From: an uncultured Collinsella sp.
GTDB taxonomy: Bacteria; Actinomycetota; Coriobacteriia; Coriobacteriales; Coriobacteriaceae
DNA: 8,472 nt
Reading direction: 5' to 3'
NCBI GenBank assembly: GCA_900547125.1
Contig: URFU01000096.1
Span: forward strand, 1 to 8,472
The position numbers were made by a program, and so were the translations under genes. Shown piece by piece: positions 1 through 7,878 of this stretch. The notes under the pieces are model-generated. The model saw nothing but the letters and a program-made list of their open reading frames with translations. It ran no database searches and was not told the origin of the DNA. Every line of letters starts with the position of its first letter. The stretch's first letter is position 1.

Positions 1-103
1 CTGCCTCTGCCTTTGCTTGTTTCCAGGGTCGAATGCGGCCGTTTACGAGGCCATCGTAGCCACGCGTGATGGCGCACTGGATGCGATCTTCGCGTTCCCG
101 CAT
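1..103 (-). CDS. possible 5' end of a leftward hypothetical gene (partial)
   Basis: An open frame on the minus strand starts at an ATG at 103-101 and runs off the left edge, giving about 34 residues. It begins MREREDRIQCAITRGYDGLV and ends in a Lys/Glu/Ala-rich stretch. The frame is also open a further 14 codons upstream of the ATG, back to a TAA. The residue mix looks plausible for a small protein, but I do not recognise the family and see no clear ribosome binding site before the ATG. A competing rightward frame is open at 2-181 and ends in TAA, so coding in either direction is uncertain. If real, the gene diverges from the BREX operon. It could also be a remnant. Confidence 0.22.
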   Translation of the reverse strand, partial: MREREDRIQCAITRGYDGLVNGRIRPWKQAKAEA

Positions 104-317
104 AGAGGCAGCGCGGCGCTGCGCCAGTTGCCTTTGGCTCCATATTTACCTCAAGGCTTCAGAGGCTTTGTTGCGCAATAAATTTGACTTCGATCCGTTT
201 GCCGCGCAGCCAAAGCGCCTCACCTCTCATTTGTTGCCGTCTGTGGGAGCGTGCCCCTCGTTTATCCTCTCTAGACCTCACGACCCGGTACTTAAACGGT
301 ATGATTGAAAGGCATGT
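104..317. other. upstream non-coding region of the BREX operon
   Basis: No convincing complete gene is seen here. Short open frames on both strands give Ser/Arg-rich or antisense-like peptides without family features. A perfect 6-base hairpin (GCAGCG / CGCTGC with loop CGG) lies at 108-122, but no T-run follows it on either side. No tRNA, CRISPR repeat or insertion-sequence end is visible. No WYL-type regulator gene (BrxR) is seen in the short stretch available before brxA. Confidence 0.5.
277..305 (+). promoter_or_regulatory. possible promoter for the BREX operon
   Basis: A good -10 hexamer, TATGAT (5 of 6 to consensus), lies at 300-305. The hexamer 17 bases upstream of it (277-282, CTCACG) is only a weak -35 match. 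If used, transcription would begin near 312, leaving a leader of roughly 57 bases before the GTG at 369 and excluding the TTG at 318 as a normal start. A separate TTGACT at 184-189 has no matching -10 at the right distance. The call rests on one hexamer. Confidence 0.28.
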
Positions 318-356
318 TTGCATCGACCCGATGCGAATAAAAAGGCCCGAACCCTT

Positions 357-360
357 GGAG
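357..360 (+). promoter_or_regulatory. ribosome binding site that decides the brxA start
   Basis: GGAG at 357-360 sits 8 bases before the GTG at 369. This favours GTG 369 over the in-frame TTG at 318, which has a less standard GAAAGG about 6 bases upstream, and over the GTG at 360, which has no spacing from this site. Confidence 0.6.
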
Positions 361-368
361 TGTGTCCT

Positions 369-1040
369 GTGGATAACACCGACAAAATATCGCTGGGAGG
401 CGTGCTCACGCGCGAGCAGTTTTTGCTGCCCGAGATGCGCATCGTCGCCGCGTTGCGTCTGGAAGGCGTGAGCGACGACGAGATCATCGCGCGCGTTAAG
501 CACGACAACCTGTTTCAGTATCCCACCGAGCGCATGCTCGCCGATCGCGCCCGCGTGTGTCTGCGCCGCTTTGATGCCGTAGCGCTCGACGAGGCGCAGT
601 GCGCTGCCCGCGGTATCGACAAAGATGCTGCCGACCAAGCGGTCATGCGCATTATGGACCTGATCGCCAACGGCATGCCCGATCAGGCGGCCCAGGCAAA
701 CCTATTTGCCATGATGTGTCGCTACACCATGGTTCGCGAGCTCATCCAGGTGGAGATCGGCGAGCGCATGGCCAGCTTCGACTACACCTTTACCGACATT
801 GACCTCAACGCGTTTGTCACCCGTTTTCAGGTTGAGCATGCCGAGGCCGTCAAATGGTCGGACGCCACGCTGGAGCGCATTAAGGGCACCCTGCGTCAGA
901 TTCTGCGCAGTGCCGGTTTTAAGGCATCGCAGCGTACCGACGCGCTCCAACCCCTACTGCTCGACCCCGATGTAGAGCAGGCCATCCGCGACCTGGGAGA
1001 CATGGACGCCCTGGCCGCACTCACCGGGCAGGTGATGTAG
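369..1040 (+). CDS. brxA: BREX protein BrxA (DUF1819 family)
   Basis: This is a small core protein of type 1 BREX, 223 residues from the GTG at 369. BrxA proteins are mostly alpha-helical and reported to bind DNA; their exact role in defence is not settled. The N-terminal part has the family-like pattern NLFQYPTER at residues 47-55, after a helix reading LRLEGVSDDEIIARV. No membrane segment or signal peptide is seen. The frame can be extended to a TTG at 318 (240 residues), but the added residues look unlike the family and GTG 369 has the better ribosome site. The stop codon is 2 bases from the brxB start, indicating co-transcription and probably translational coupling. Identification rests on remembered family patterns plus the very strong gene order brxA-brxB-brxC-pglX. 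Confidence 0.88.
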   Translation: MDNTDKISLGGVLTREQFLLPEMRIVAALRLEGVSDDEIIARVKHDNLFQYPTERMLADRARVCLRRFDAVALDEAQCAARGIDKDAADQAVMRIMDLIANGMPDQAAQANLFAMMCRYTMVRELIQVEIGERMASFDYTFTDIDLNAFVTRFQVEHAEAVKWSDATLERIKGTLRQILRSAGFKASQRTDALQPLLLDPDVEQAIRDLGDMDALAALTGQVM

Positions 1041-1042
1041 AC

Positions 1043-1666
1043 ATGGCAATAAACCAGCCGCATATTCGCCCGCGCAACCGCGCCGAGCGCATACACGATG
1101 ACTTTGACCATCGCCGCGAGGTGCTGCGCGAGCGTCTGCAAGACCAGGACTTCTTGGCCAACAAGGGTATCGGCAACGAGATCGGCTTCTACACGTTTTG
1201 CTACGACCCCTCGCTGGAGTTTGAGTGCCGCGCCTACGTGGACGAGCTCATGGCAGACGCCCAGGCCGGCAAGCTGCCATGCAATCTGGAGGTCTTTAAC
1301 TTGTACGACGTGATGCTCGATATCTGCGAGCAGCGTCGCATCCTTCGTGCGATTCCCCGGCGTGAGGCAAAGGTTGGCTCGGAGGCCCAGATCAAAGAGC
1401 TCCAGAAGCCCTGCAGCTCCAAGAGCTTTGCCCAGTACCTCCTGGAGCATACCCAGCCACATCAGCCCGGCGATGTGATCTTGCTTACGGGTGTGGGCGA
1501 GGTCTTTCCGCTGCTGCGCGTGCATAACCTACTCAACGACATGTTTGCCGATTTTGATACCGTGCCCGTCGTTGTCATGTACCCCGGCAGCTTTGATGGC
1601 TACCAGCTCAAGTTGTTTAACAGAGAGAGCGCCAGTAACTATTACCGCGCGTTCGATATTTCTTAG
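1043..1666 (+). CDS. brxB: BREX protein BrxB (DUF1788 family)
   Basis: This is a 207-residue cytoplasmic protein and the second core gene of the type 1 BREX operon. Its biochemical role is unknown; it is required for defence in studied systems. Family hallmarks are in the C-terminal half: LLTGVGEVFPLLRVH at about residues 147-161, and the motif MYPGSFDGYQLKLF at 179-192, matching the typical vPvvlfYPG-x-x-dG-x-x-L-x-LF block of DUF1788. The length fits the family. The ATG at 1043 follows the brxA stop by 2 bases and has AGGTGA at 1030-1035, inside the end of brxA. The stop TAG overlaps the brxC ribosome site. No oddities are seen. Confidence 0.9.
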   Translation: MAINQPHIRPRNRAERIHDDFDHRREVLRERLQDQDFLANKGIGNEIGFYTFCYDPSLEFECRAYVDELMADAQAGKLPCNLEVFNLYDVMLDICEQRRILRAIPRREAKVGSEAQIKELQKPCSSKSFAQYLLEHTQPHQPGDVILLTGVGEVFPLLRVHNLLNDMFADFDTVPVVVMYPGSFDGYQLKLFNRESASNYYRAFDIS

Positions 1667-1675
1667 GAGCGACAG

Positions 1676-4600
1676 ATGATCATCCAAGACCTGTTTTCCA
1701 AGGACATCAACCGTTCCATCAACGGCGTCGTTAAGGTGCAAGATGCCAACGACGATTCGGTTCGCCAAGAGCTCGACGAGTACGTGGTGACGCGCGAACT
1801 GCGGGGCCATTTCTCTCGCTTCTTTGACTCTTACGAGCGTGCAATTGACGAGCCCACCGATAAGATCGGCGTTTGGATTAGTGGCTTCTTTGGCTCAGGT
1901 AAATCGCATTTCCTTAAGATGCTCTCGTATTTGCTGCAAAACGATGAGGTCGCTGGTAAGCCCGCCATCGATTACTTCGAGGACAAGATTTCGGATCCCA
2001 TGGTGGCCTCTAAGATGCGCCGCTGCTGCAACGTTCCTACCGAGGCAATCCTGTTTAACATCGACAGCAAGGGCGGCCATTGGAAAGAGGGCGATACCTT
2101 ACGCACGGCCCTGCTGCGCGCCTTCGAGCGTGTGTTCTTTGAGCATCTGGGCTTTTTTGGCGAGGACCTTAAGCTTGCGCGTCTAGAGCGACATATCGAC
2201 AGCAAGGGTAAGACACAGGAGTTCCGCGCTGCCTACGAGCGCATCAGTGGTGGCAACTGGCTCGAGGACCGCGAGAGCTATAGCTACTTTGAGGACGACA
2301 TCGTCGAGGTCCTGCAAGAGGTCTTGGGCATGAGCGAACAGACCGCACGCCACTGGTTCGATGGCTCCGAGGATGACGCTATCGCTTCTGATGCCTTTGT
2401 TAACATGGTTAAGCACTATGTTGACAAGCGCGCTGCGGAATGCGGCGGTGAGTTCCGTCTATTGTTTATGGTTGACGAAGTGGGTCAGTTTATTGGCTCC
2501 GATGCTGGTGTCAGCAAGGACCTCATGCTGTCGCTGCAGACACTTGTGGAGGGCTTGGGCAATCGCTGCGGCGGTCGCGTGTGGGTCATGGTAACCAGCC
2601 AGGAAGCCATTGATGGAAACGCGATGTTCGTTGGCAGCGACTTTTCCACGATTCAAGGTCGTTTTAACACGCGTCTTTCGCTCTCCAGTTCTAGTGTGGA
2701 CGAGGTTATCCAACGCCGTGTGCTGCAAAAGAACAACTCTGGCGTGGCTAAGCTTGAGCAGGGCTACGAAGCCCAGAGCGCCGTACTCAAAAATATATTT
2801 GCCTTCGACGGCTCGCGTAGCGACCTGATCGGCTACTCCAGTCGCAAAGACTTTACGGACAGCTACCCCTTTGTGAACTATCAGTTTAAGGTGATGCCCG
2901 ACGTTATGACCGAGGTGCGCAAGCACGGCGTTAAGGCAAAGCATATGTCAACGGGCGAGCGCTCCATGCTTTCGGCTTTCCAGGAATCGGCTCAGGCCAT
3001 CCAAGAGCAAGAGCTGGGCGCCCTAGTGCCATTCTGGCGCTTCTTTGATACTATCGCCAAGGATTTGGAACATGGCGTGATTCAGACGGTGACGCGTGCC
3101 GAGCGTGCAGCGGAAGACGGTCTTGGCCTTCAGACCGAAGACGTCAAGATTCTTAAGCTGTTGTACTTGATCCGCTATATCGATTACATCAAGTCCAATA
3201 TCGAGAATATTTCCATCCTTATGGTCGATCGTATGGACGTGGACAAGGTCGCTCTTAAGAGCTGCGTTAAAGACTCGCTCGACCGCCTGGTGCGCGAGAA
3301 CTATGTGGCTCGTCAGGGTGATACCTACAATTTCCTTACCGATGAGGAACAACGCATCTCGCGCATTATTAACGATACGTCGGTAGATGCGGCCCTGATT
3401 ATCGAAAGTATTAAAAAGACGATCTTCGAAGGCGTCTATAAAGATAATAAACTGCGCGTGGGAGCAAATGATTTCCCCTTTGATCGCTATGTGGACGATT
3501 CGGCCTATGGCATGGTTCAAGGCGGTATGAAGCTTAACGTGGTCACAGTGGCAAACGACCTCTCACGTGCCGATGATACCGAGCTTGCCGTTAAGTCTGC
3601 CAACATTGCGCTGGTGGTGCTTGCCGACGACGTGGACTACTTTGATGACCTGCAGAATGCGGCTAAGATTCGCAAGTACCGCAAGACCATCAATACCGAG
3701 GAACTGCAGCCTTCGACCCAGCAAATTGTCCAGGCAAAGATGAAAGAGGCCTCGTACGCCGAGCGCGAGGCGACGGAGCTGCTGAAAGAGGCCGTGTTGC
3801 ACGCCCGCGTGGCCGTAAACGGCTCCATGGTCAATATTCGCGCTACCAAGCCTGCTGACGTGTTCGAGCAGGCCTTGTCCAAGCTGACGGATGCCATCTT
3901 TACCAAGGCCGACTACATCGCCGACCCCGCCAAGACCGATGACGACATTCGCGCCACGCTGCGCGGTGCCAACCAGATGGCGCTCGACGGTCAGAGCTCC
4001 CAAAACGCCCGCGCCGAGAAGGAGGTTGCGGACTATTTGCATCTGCAGACGCGTATGTCGCTTAACACGACCATGGGCGACCTGCAGCGTAAGTTCCAGG
4101 GCGCTCCCTATGGTTGGCGCGAGATCGACATTGCCAACGTGGTGGCCCAGCTGGTGGTTTCGCAGCGCGCGACCATTACGGCTGCCGGTGCCAACGTTGC
4201 GCCTGCGGACCTGCGCATGGTTACCTTCCTGCGCAAGGATGCCGACAAGGCCCAGGTGCGCGAGCGCGTTAAGATGAGCGATGAACTCCTCAAGAAGGTC
4301 AACAGGGTGCTGCGCGAGACCTTCGATGCCAAGCGCGACATCTCCAACGAGGACGAGCTTACCGCCACGGTGGTCGAAACGCTTACGGGCTTTATGAACG
4401 ATTGCGTAGTGCTCGCGAACAACAACTTTACGGGCCTGGCCCCGGCCTATCCGTATCCGGGCCTAGGGGTGCTGGAAGACGGCATTAAGCTGACCACGCG
4501 CCTGCTGGACAACCAGAACGACGCCCAGACGCTGTTCAACGCCTTTGTAAAGGCGCAGGATGATCTGGACGACTGGAAAGAGGACTACGACCAGGTCACG

Positions 4601-5332
4601 TTCTTCTTTGAGAGCCAAAAGCCCGTCTTTGATAAGGCCGTTGAGTTTATGGGCCTTATGAAGGACGAGGGCTTCTACATGGACTCGAACGCCCAAGCGG
4701 TCGAGGCCAACAAGCGCATTGAACAGATTCTGAAGAACCCGCGTCCGTACCGTGAGGTCCGCGAACTGCACGACCTGATGGAGCCCGTCATGGCCGCCCA
4801 TAAGCAGATGGTCGATGCCAAGCGCAAGGAGATGCTGGACGACATTACCGCGCAGATGGCCCAGGTACACGAATATGCCCAGAGCCAGGACGGCTATGCC
4901 AAGCTGGCCGAGCGCGCCATCGAGGACGCCGGCCGCATGGCAAAGACGTTCGAAGGCCGTGCGCACGGCGCCGCCAAGGCGAGCGAGCTTGCCGCGCTTA
5001 AGCAGCAGCTGATTGAGTACTGCGATCGCGCATGCGAGAACATCGATAAGGCTATCGATGAGGAGAAGGCCCGCCAACAGCGCGAAAGCCGCCACAAGGA
5101 GGTCACGCCCACCGGTGAGGTCGTTACCACGATCAAGGAGCCCGGTAAGGACGCCCCAGCGACCGCAAATCCCGAGCCCGCGCCCGCGCCCAGGATTAAA
5201 AAACTGCGCCTGGCCGAACTGGGCGAGCGCAAAAAGCTGGAAAGCGAAAGCGACATCGATGCCTACCTTGCCCAGCTCCGCGCGCGTCTGCTCGCCGAGT
5301 TGCAGGGCAACGACGCTATCCGTCTGAGCTAG
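1676..5332 (+). CDS. brxC: BREX P-loop ATPase BrxC (PglY-like)
   Basis: This is a large cytoplasmic ATPase of 1218 residues, close to the usual BrxC length of about 1200. It is a core BREX component thought to act with PglX and the other Brx proteins on DNA. The Walker A motif GFFGSGKS is at residues 70-77, the Walker B strand LLFMVDE at 262-268 with the acidic pair D267-E268, and a sensor-like strand VWVMVTSQE at about 302-310. The second half is long, charged and helical, with likely coiled coil. A Pro/Ala linker near residues 1158-1170 precedes a basic/acidic C-terminal tail with helix AYLAQLRARLLAELQ. TAGGAG at 1664-1669, overlapping the brxB stop, is the ribosome site. GC content is about 43-55% in the middle of the gene and rises to nearly 70% late in it. 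Confidence 0.94.
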   Translation: MIIQDLFSKDINRSINGVVKVQDANDDSVRQELDEYVVTRELRGHFSRFFDSYERAIDEPTDKIGVWISGFFGSGKSHFLKMLSYLLQNDEVAGKPAIDYFEDKISDPMVASKMRRCCNVPTEAILFNIDSKGGHWKEGDTLRTALLRAFERVFFEHLGFFGEDLKLARLERHIDSKGKTQEFRAAYERISGGNWLEDRESYSYFEDDIVEVLQEVLGMSEQTARHWFDGSEDDAIASDAFVNMVKHYVDKRAAECGGEFRLLFMVDEVGQFIGSDAGVSKDLMLSLQTLVEGLGNRCGGRVWVMVTSQEAIDGNAMFVGSDFSTIQGRFNTRLSLSSSSVDEVIQRRVLQKNNSGVAKLEQGYEAQSAVLKNIFAFDGSRSDLIGYSSRKDFTDSYPFVNYQFKVMPDVMTEVRKHGVKAKHMSTGERSMLSAFQESAQAIQEQELGALVPFWRFFDTIAKDLEHGVIQTVTRAERAAEDGLGLQTEDVKILKLLYLIRYIDYIKSNIENISILMVDRMDVDKVALKSCVKDSLDRLVRENYVARQGDTYNFLTDEEQRISRIINDTSVDAALIIESIKKTIFEGVYKDNKLRVGANDFPFDRYVDDSAYGMVQGGMKLNVVTVANDLSRADDTELAVKSANIALVVLADDVDYFDDLQNAAKIRKYRKTINTEELQPSTQQIVQAKMKEASYAEREATELLKEAVLHARVAVNGSMVNIRATKPADVFEQALSKLTDAIFTKADYIADPAKTDDDIRATLRGANQMALDGQSSQNARAEKEVADYLHLQTRMSLNTTMGDLQRKFQGAPYGWREIDIANVVAQLVVSQRATITAAGANVAPADLRMVTFLRKDADKAQVRERVKMSDELLKKVNRVLRETFDAKRDISNEDELTATVVETLTGFMNDCVVLANNNFTGLAPAYPYPGLGVLEDGIKLTTRLLDNQNDAQTLFNAFVKAQDDLDDWKEDYDQVTFFFESQKPVFDKAVEFMGLMKDEGFYMDSNAQAVEANKRIEQILKNPRPYREVRELHDLMEPVMAAHKQMVDAKRKEMLDDITAQMAQVHEYAQSQDGYAKLAERAIEDAGRMAKTFEGRAHGAAKASELAALKQQLIEYCDRACENIDKAIDEEKARQQRESRHKEVTPTGEVVTTIKEPGKDAPATANPEPAPAPRIKKLRLAELGERKKLESESDIDAYLAQLRARLLAELQGNDAIRLS

Positions 5333-5361
5333 CCAAGAACCACCGGGGAAGGGAGACCGTC

Positions 5362-7869
5362 ATGAACGATACCGCCATCAAGAACTACTGCATCTGGGCC
5401 CGCAACGAGCTCATCGCCGGCGTCGAGGCCCGCATGAGGCTCTACGGCGTGGCCGAGGGCGCCGAGCCGGCCGGCGCCACGGCGGTGGGCGGGCGCGCCC
5501 TCTCCCCGGAGGAGACCGAGTGGCGCGACGCCCTGCTGCGCGCCGGCGCAGAGGAGGGCTTCGCCCGCCTGCGCGACCGCGCGGCCTACACCTGGTTCAA
5601 CCGCATCGCCGCCGTGCGCTACATGGAGGTCCACGACTTCCTGCCCAGCCGCGTGCGCATGTTCACCCGCCCCGCGGCCGACGGCGGCTGGGAGCAGGGC
5701 AGCCAGGCCGCGGACGAGGCGCTCGGCGTGGAGATCGAGGGAGCCGACCCGGCTCGCGTCGCCGAGCTCAAGCAGGCCGGCGAGGACGGGCCGCTGTTCC
5801 GCTACCTGTTCCTGGCCCAGTGCGCCGAGCTCTCCGGGTGCCTCCCCGGCGTGTTCCAGTCCGTGGACGCCTGCATGGCGCTCCTCCTGCCGGCCAACCT
5901 CATGGACCCCGACGGCGTCATCGGCCGCATGGTGGGCGACATCGACGAGGGAGATTGGGCCGACGTACAGATCCTGGGCTGGATGTACCAGTACTACAAC
6001 TCCGAGGTCAAGGACGCCTTCTTCGCCTCCACGGCCACGGCGACCCCCGACACCATAGGCCCGGCCACCCAGCTGTTCACGCCCGACTGGATCGTGCGCT
6101 ACATGGTGCAGAACTCCCTCGGCCGTCTGTGGATGCTCAACAACCCCGAAAGCCCCCTGCGCGACGAGATGGAGTACTACATCGAGCCCGACTCCGAGCA
6201 CGAGGACTTCATAGAGATCGGCGGCCCCGAGGACATCTCGCTTTGCGATCCGGCCTGCGGCTCGGGCCACATCCTGGTCTACGCCTTCGAGCTGCTGGCC
6301 AAGATGTACCTGGAGCGCGGCTACCGCGAGCGCGAGATCCCCGAGCTCGTCCTGTCGAAGAACCTGCACGGCATGGAGATCGACCCCCGTGCCGCCCAGA
6401 TCGCGCGCCTCGCCCTGGCCATGTGCGCCCGCGAGCTGGACCGCCGCTGCTTCGGCCGCGGCGTGCAGGCCGACATCGCCGTTCTCGCCCCGGTGGCGCT
6501 GGGGGAGGGCGACGTCCCGCAGGGGAGCGCCCTCGCCAAGAGGAGGGACCTCCTCGACGCCCTGGCGCACCTGGACGAGGTGGGCTCGCTGCTCGCCCCG
6601 GCCGAGGGCGACCTCGCCGCGATCCGCGAGGCCATCGACCTCACCGGCGACGGCGGCCTGTTCGGCAGCAGCTCCAAAGAGAAGCTCCGGCGCGCCCTTT
6701 CCACCTGCGAGACCCTGGCCCGCCGCCACGACTGCGTGGTGGCCAACCCGCCCTACATGGGCAGCTCCAGCTTCGGCCCCTTCATGTCAAAGTGGGTCAA
6801 GAAGAGCTACCCCGACGTCAAGAGCGACCTGTGCACGTGCTTCATCGAGCGCGGGTTCAACCTGGCGAAGGACCGCGGCTACGCGGCCATGATCACCATG
6901 CAGAGCTGGATGTTCCTGGGCAGCTTCGAGAAGATGCGCTCCTCGCTCATCGGGTCTAAGTCGATCCTCTCCATGCTGCACCTTGGCCCCCGCGCGTTCG
7001 ACGCCATCGGCGGCGAGGTCGTCAACGTCACGGCCGATGTCGTCTACAACGGCCGCGCGGCATGCGAGGGCGCCTACGTGCGCCTCGTCGACATCAACGG
7101 CAGCGAGGCCAAGCGCCAGAAGGCCCTCGAGGCGATCCAGAACCCCGGCTGCGGCTGGTTCTACCGCCGCGACGCCGAGACCTTCAAGCAGATCCCCGGC
7201 ACCTCCATCGCCTATTGGGCCAGCGACGGTATCGTGTACGCTTTCAGTGACTGTCCGAGTCTGGGCGAGTCTTTGGCATTTAGGGAGGGAATTCATACCG
7301 CGGACAATGCACGTTTCTTGCGTTATTGGTGGGAAGCGTCGGATAGTGAGATAGTGACGAACGCAGCGTCTCTTGCTGATGTGGATTCCAAAGGGTCTTA
7401 TGTTCCCTACTGCAAGGGCGGTGAGTTTAGAAAATGGTACGGAAATCTGGAGTGGGTTATTGCGTTCAATGATCTTCACCGAAGTGAAATGAGGGAGCTG
7501 CCGGGATGTGTCTGGCCAAGTCAAGGCCTATGGTTTAAAGAGGGCGGAACGTGGACGGCTGTTTCAAGCGGAAATCTCGGGATTCGCTTTTTCCCCAGCG
7601 GCTGCCTATTTGATGCTGGCGGTCAAGTTGTTGTTGGGGAGAAATGCAAGGAGGCAATCGGCTTCCTTAATTCGTCTTTCGCTAAAGCAATTGCCGATTT
7701 GTTAATGCCTACGCTTAACTATAAATGCGGAATAATGAAGACTCTTCCTGATTTTTTGAACTCCGCTGAAGGAGCTTTGGCTGAAACGGACGAGTGTATT
7801 ACGTTGTCCAAAGCGGATTATGATTCGTTTGAAACTTCCCTAGACTTCAACCGTCATCCTTTGTTATAG
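5362..7869 (+). CDS. pglX: BREX adenine-specific DNA methyltransferase PglX, short form with a foreign-looking C-terminal half
   Basis: This is the 835-residue methyltransferase that marks host DNA, probably by N6-adenine methylation, and provides BREX specificity. The N-terminal region has the PglX-like stretch AYTWFNRIAAVRYMEVHDFLPSRV, starting near residue 74. The SAM-binding motif DPACGSG is at 296-302, followed by HGMEIDP at 336-342, and the catalytic NPPY at 462-465. The family motif IPGTSIAYW is at 611-619. From about residue 622 onward codon use changes abruptly, from nearly all C/G third positions to AT-rich, including TTA leucine codons. The protein ends at SFETSLDFNRHPLL. From memory, that motif is normally followed by a few hundred more residues in type 1 PglX of about 1200, so this copy seems to lack the C-terminal region. 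The ATG at 5362 is served by GGGAG at 5351-5355; the gene lies 29 bases after brxC. Activity is uncertain because of the missing tail. Confidence 0.92.
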   Translation: MNDTAIKNYCIWARNELIAGVEARMRLYGVAEGAEPAGATAVGGRALSPEETEWRDALLRAGAEEGFARLRDRAAYTWFNRIAAVRYMEVHDFLPSRVRMFTRPAADGGWEQGSQAADEALGVEIEGADPARVAELKQAGEDGPLFRYLFLAQCAELSGCLPGVFQSVDACMALLLPANLMDPDGVIGRMVGDIDEGDWADVQILGWMYQYYNSEVKDAFFASTATATPDTIGPATQLFTPDWIVRYMVQNSLGRLWMLNNPESPLRDEMEYYIEPDSEHEDFIEIGGPEDISLCDPACGSGHILVYAFELLAKMYLERGYREREIPELVLSKNLHGMEIDPRAAQIARLALAMCARELDRRCFGRGVQADIAVLAPVALGEGDVPQGSALAKRRDLLDALAHLDEVGSLLAPAEGDLAAIREAIDLTGDGGLFGSSSKEKLRRALSTCETLARRHDCVVANPPYMGSSSFGPFMSKWVKKSYPDVKSDLCTCFIERGFNLAKDRGYAAMITMQSWMFLGSFEKMRSSLIGSKSILSMLHLGPRAFDAIGGEVVNVTADVVYNGRAACEGAYVRLVDINGSEAKRQKALEAIQNPGCGWFYRRDAETFKQIPGTSIAYWASDGIVYAFSDCPSLGESLAFREGIHTADNARFLRYWWEASDSEIVTNAASLADVDSKGSYVPYCKGGEFRKWYGNLEWVIAFNDLHRSEMRELPGCVWPSQGLWFKEGGTWTAVSSGNLGIRFFPSGCLFDAGGQVVVGEKCKEAIGFLNSSFAKAIADLLMPTLNYKCGIMKTLPDFLNSAEGALAETDECITLSKADYDSFETSLDFNRHPLL
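7226..7869 (+). other. low-GC target-recognition segment of pglX, probably acquired by recombination
   Basis: The segment encodes about residues 622-835 of PglX, the part expected to hold most of the DNA target recognition domain. It begins right after the conserved IPGTSIAYW block. One line of 60 bases inside it (7681-7740) has 37% GC by hand count, against 80% for one line at 5641-5700 in the same gene. The reading frame crosses the boundary intact, so this is a clean in-frame replacement and not a frameshift. The exact junction lies between about 7215 and 7260 and cannot be fixed by eye. Confidence 0.7.
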
Positions 7870-7878
7870 GTGGTTTGA

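Noticed and set aside
108..122. Perfect 6-base hairpin GCAGCG-CGG-CGCTGC
   Set aside because: It is short and no T-run follows on either strand, so a terminator is unsupported. A stem this size is common by chance in GC-rich DNA.
66..308. 80-codon + strand frame before brxA
   Set aside because: It has no ribosome site or recognisable family pattern, a Ser/Arg/Leu-rich composition, and runs through the likely promoter of the operon.
2060..2208. Direct repeat of ATCGACAGCAAGGG at 2060-2073 and 2195-2208 in brxC
   Set aside because: Both copies are in frame and encode IDSKG, 45 codons apart. There is no extended similarity around them, so chance with shared codon preference explains it.
5329..6729. 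466-codon open frame on the minus strand opposite pglX
   Set aside because: It lies antisense to the very GC-rich half of pglX, where stop codons are rare by composition. Its product is a Gly/Ala/Leu/His/Val-rich low-complexity string without family motifs, while pglX has clear catalytic motifs.
5520..6959. 479-codon + strand open frame overlapping pglX in another frame
   Set aside because: The product is almost entirely Arg, Pro, Gly and His, typical of a shifted frame in high-GC coding DNA. No ribosome site or motif supports it.
7190..7230. Search by eye for an inverted second copy of the sequence at the pglX break, as expected for a phase-variable inversion
   Set aside because: No second copy on either strand was seen in this window. 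An inversion partner, if any, would have to lie downstream, so inversion cannot be claimed here.
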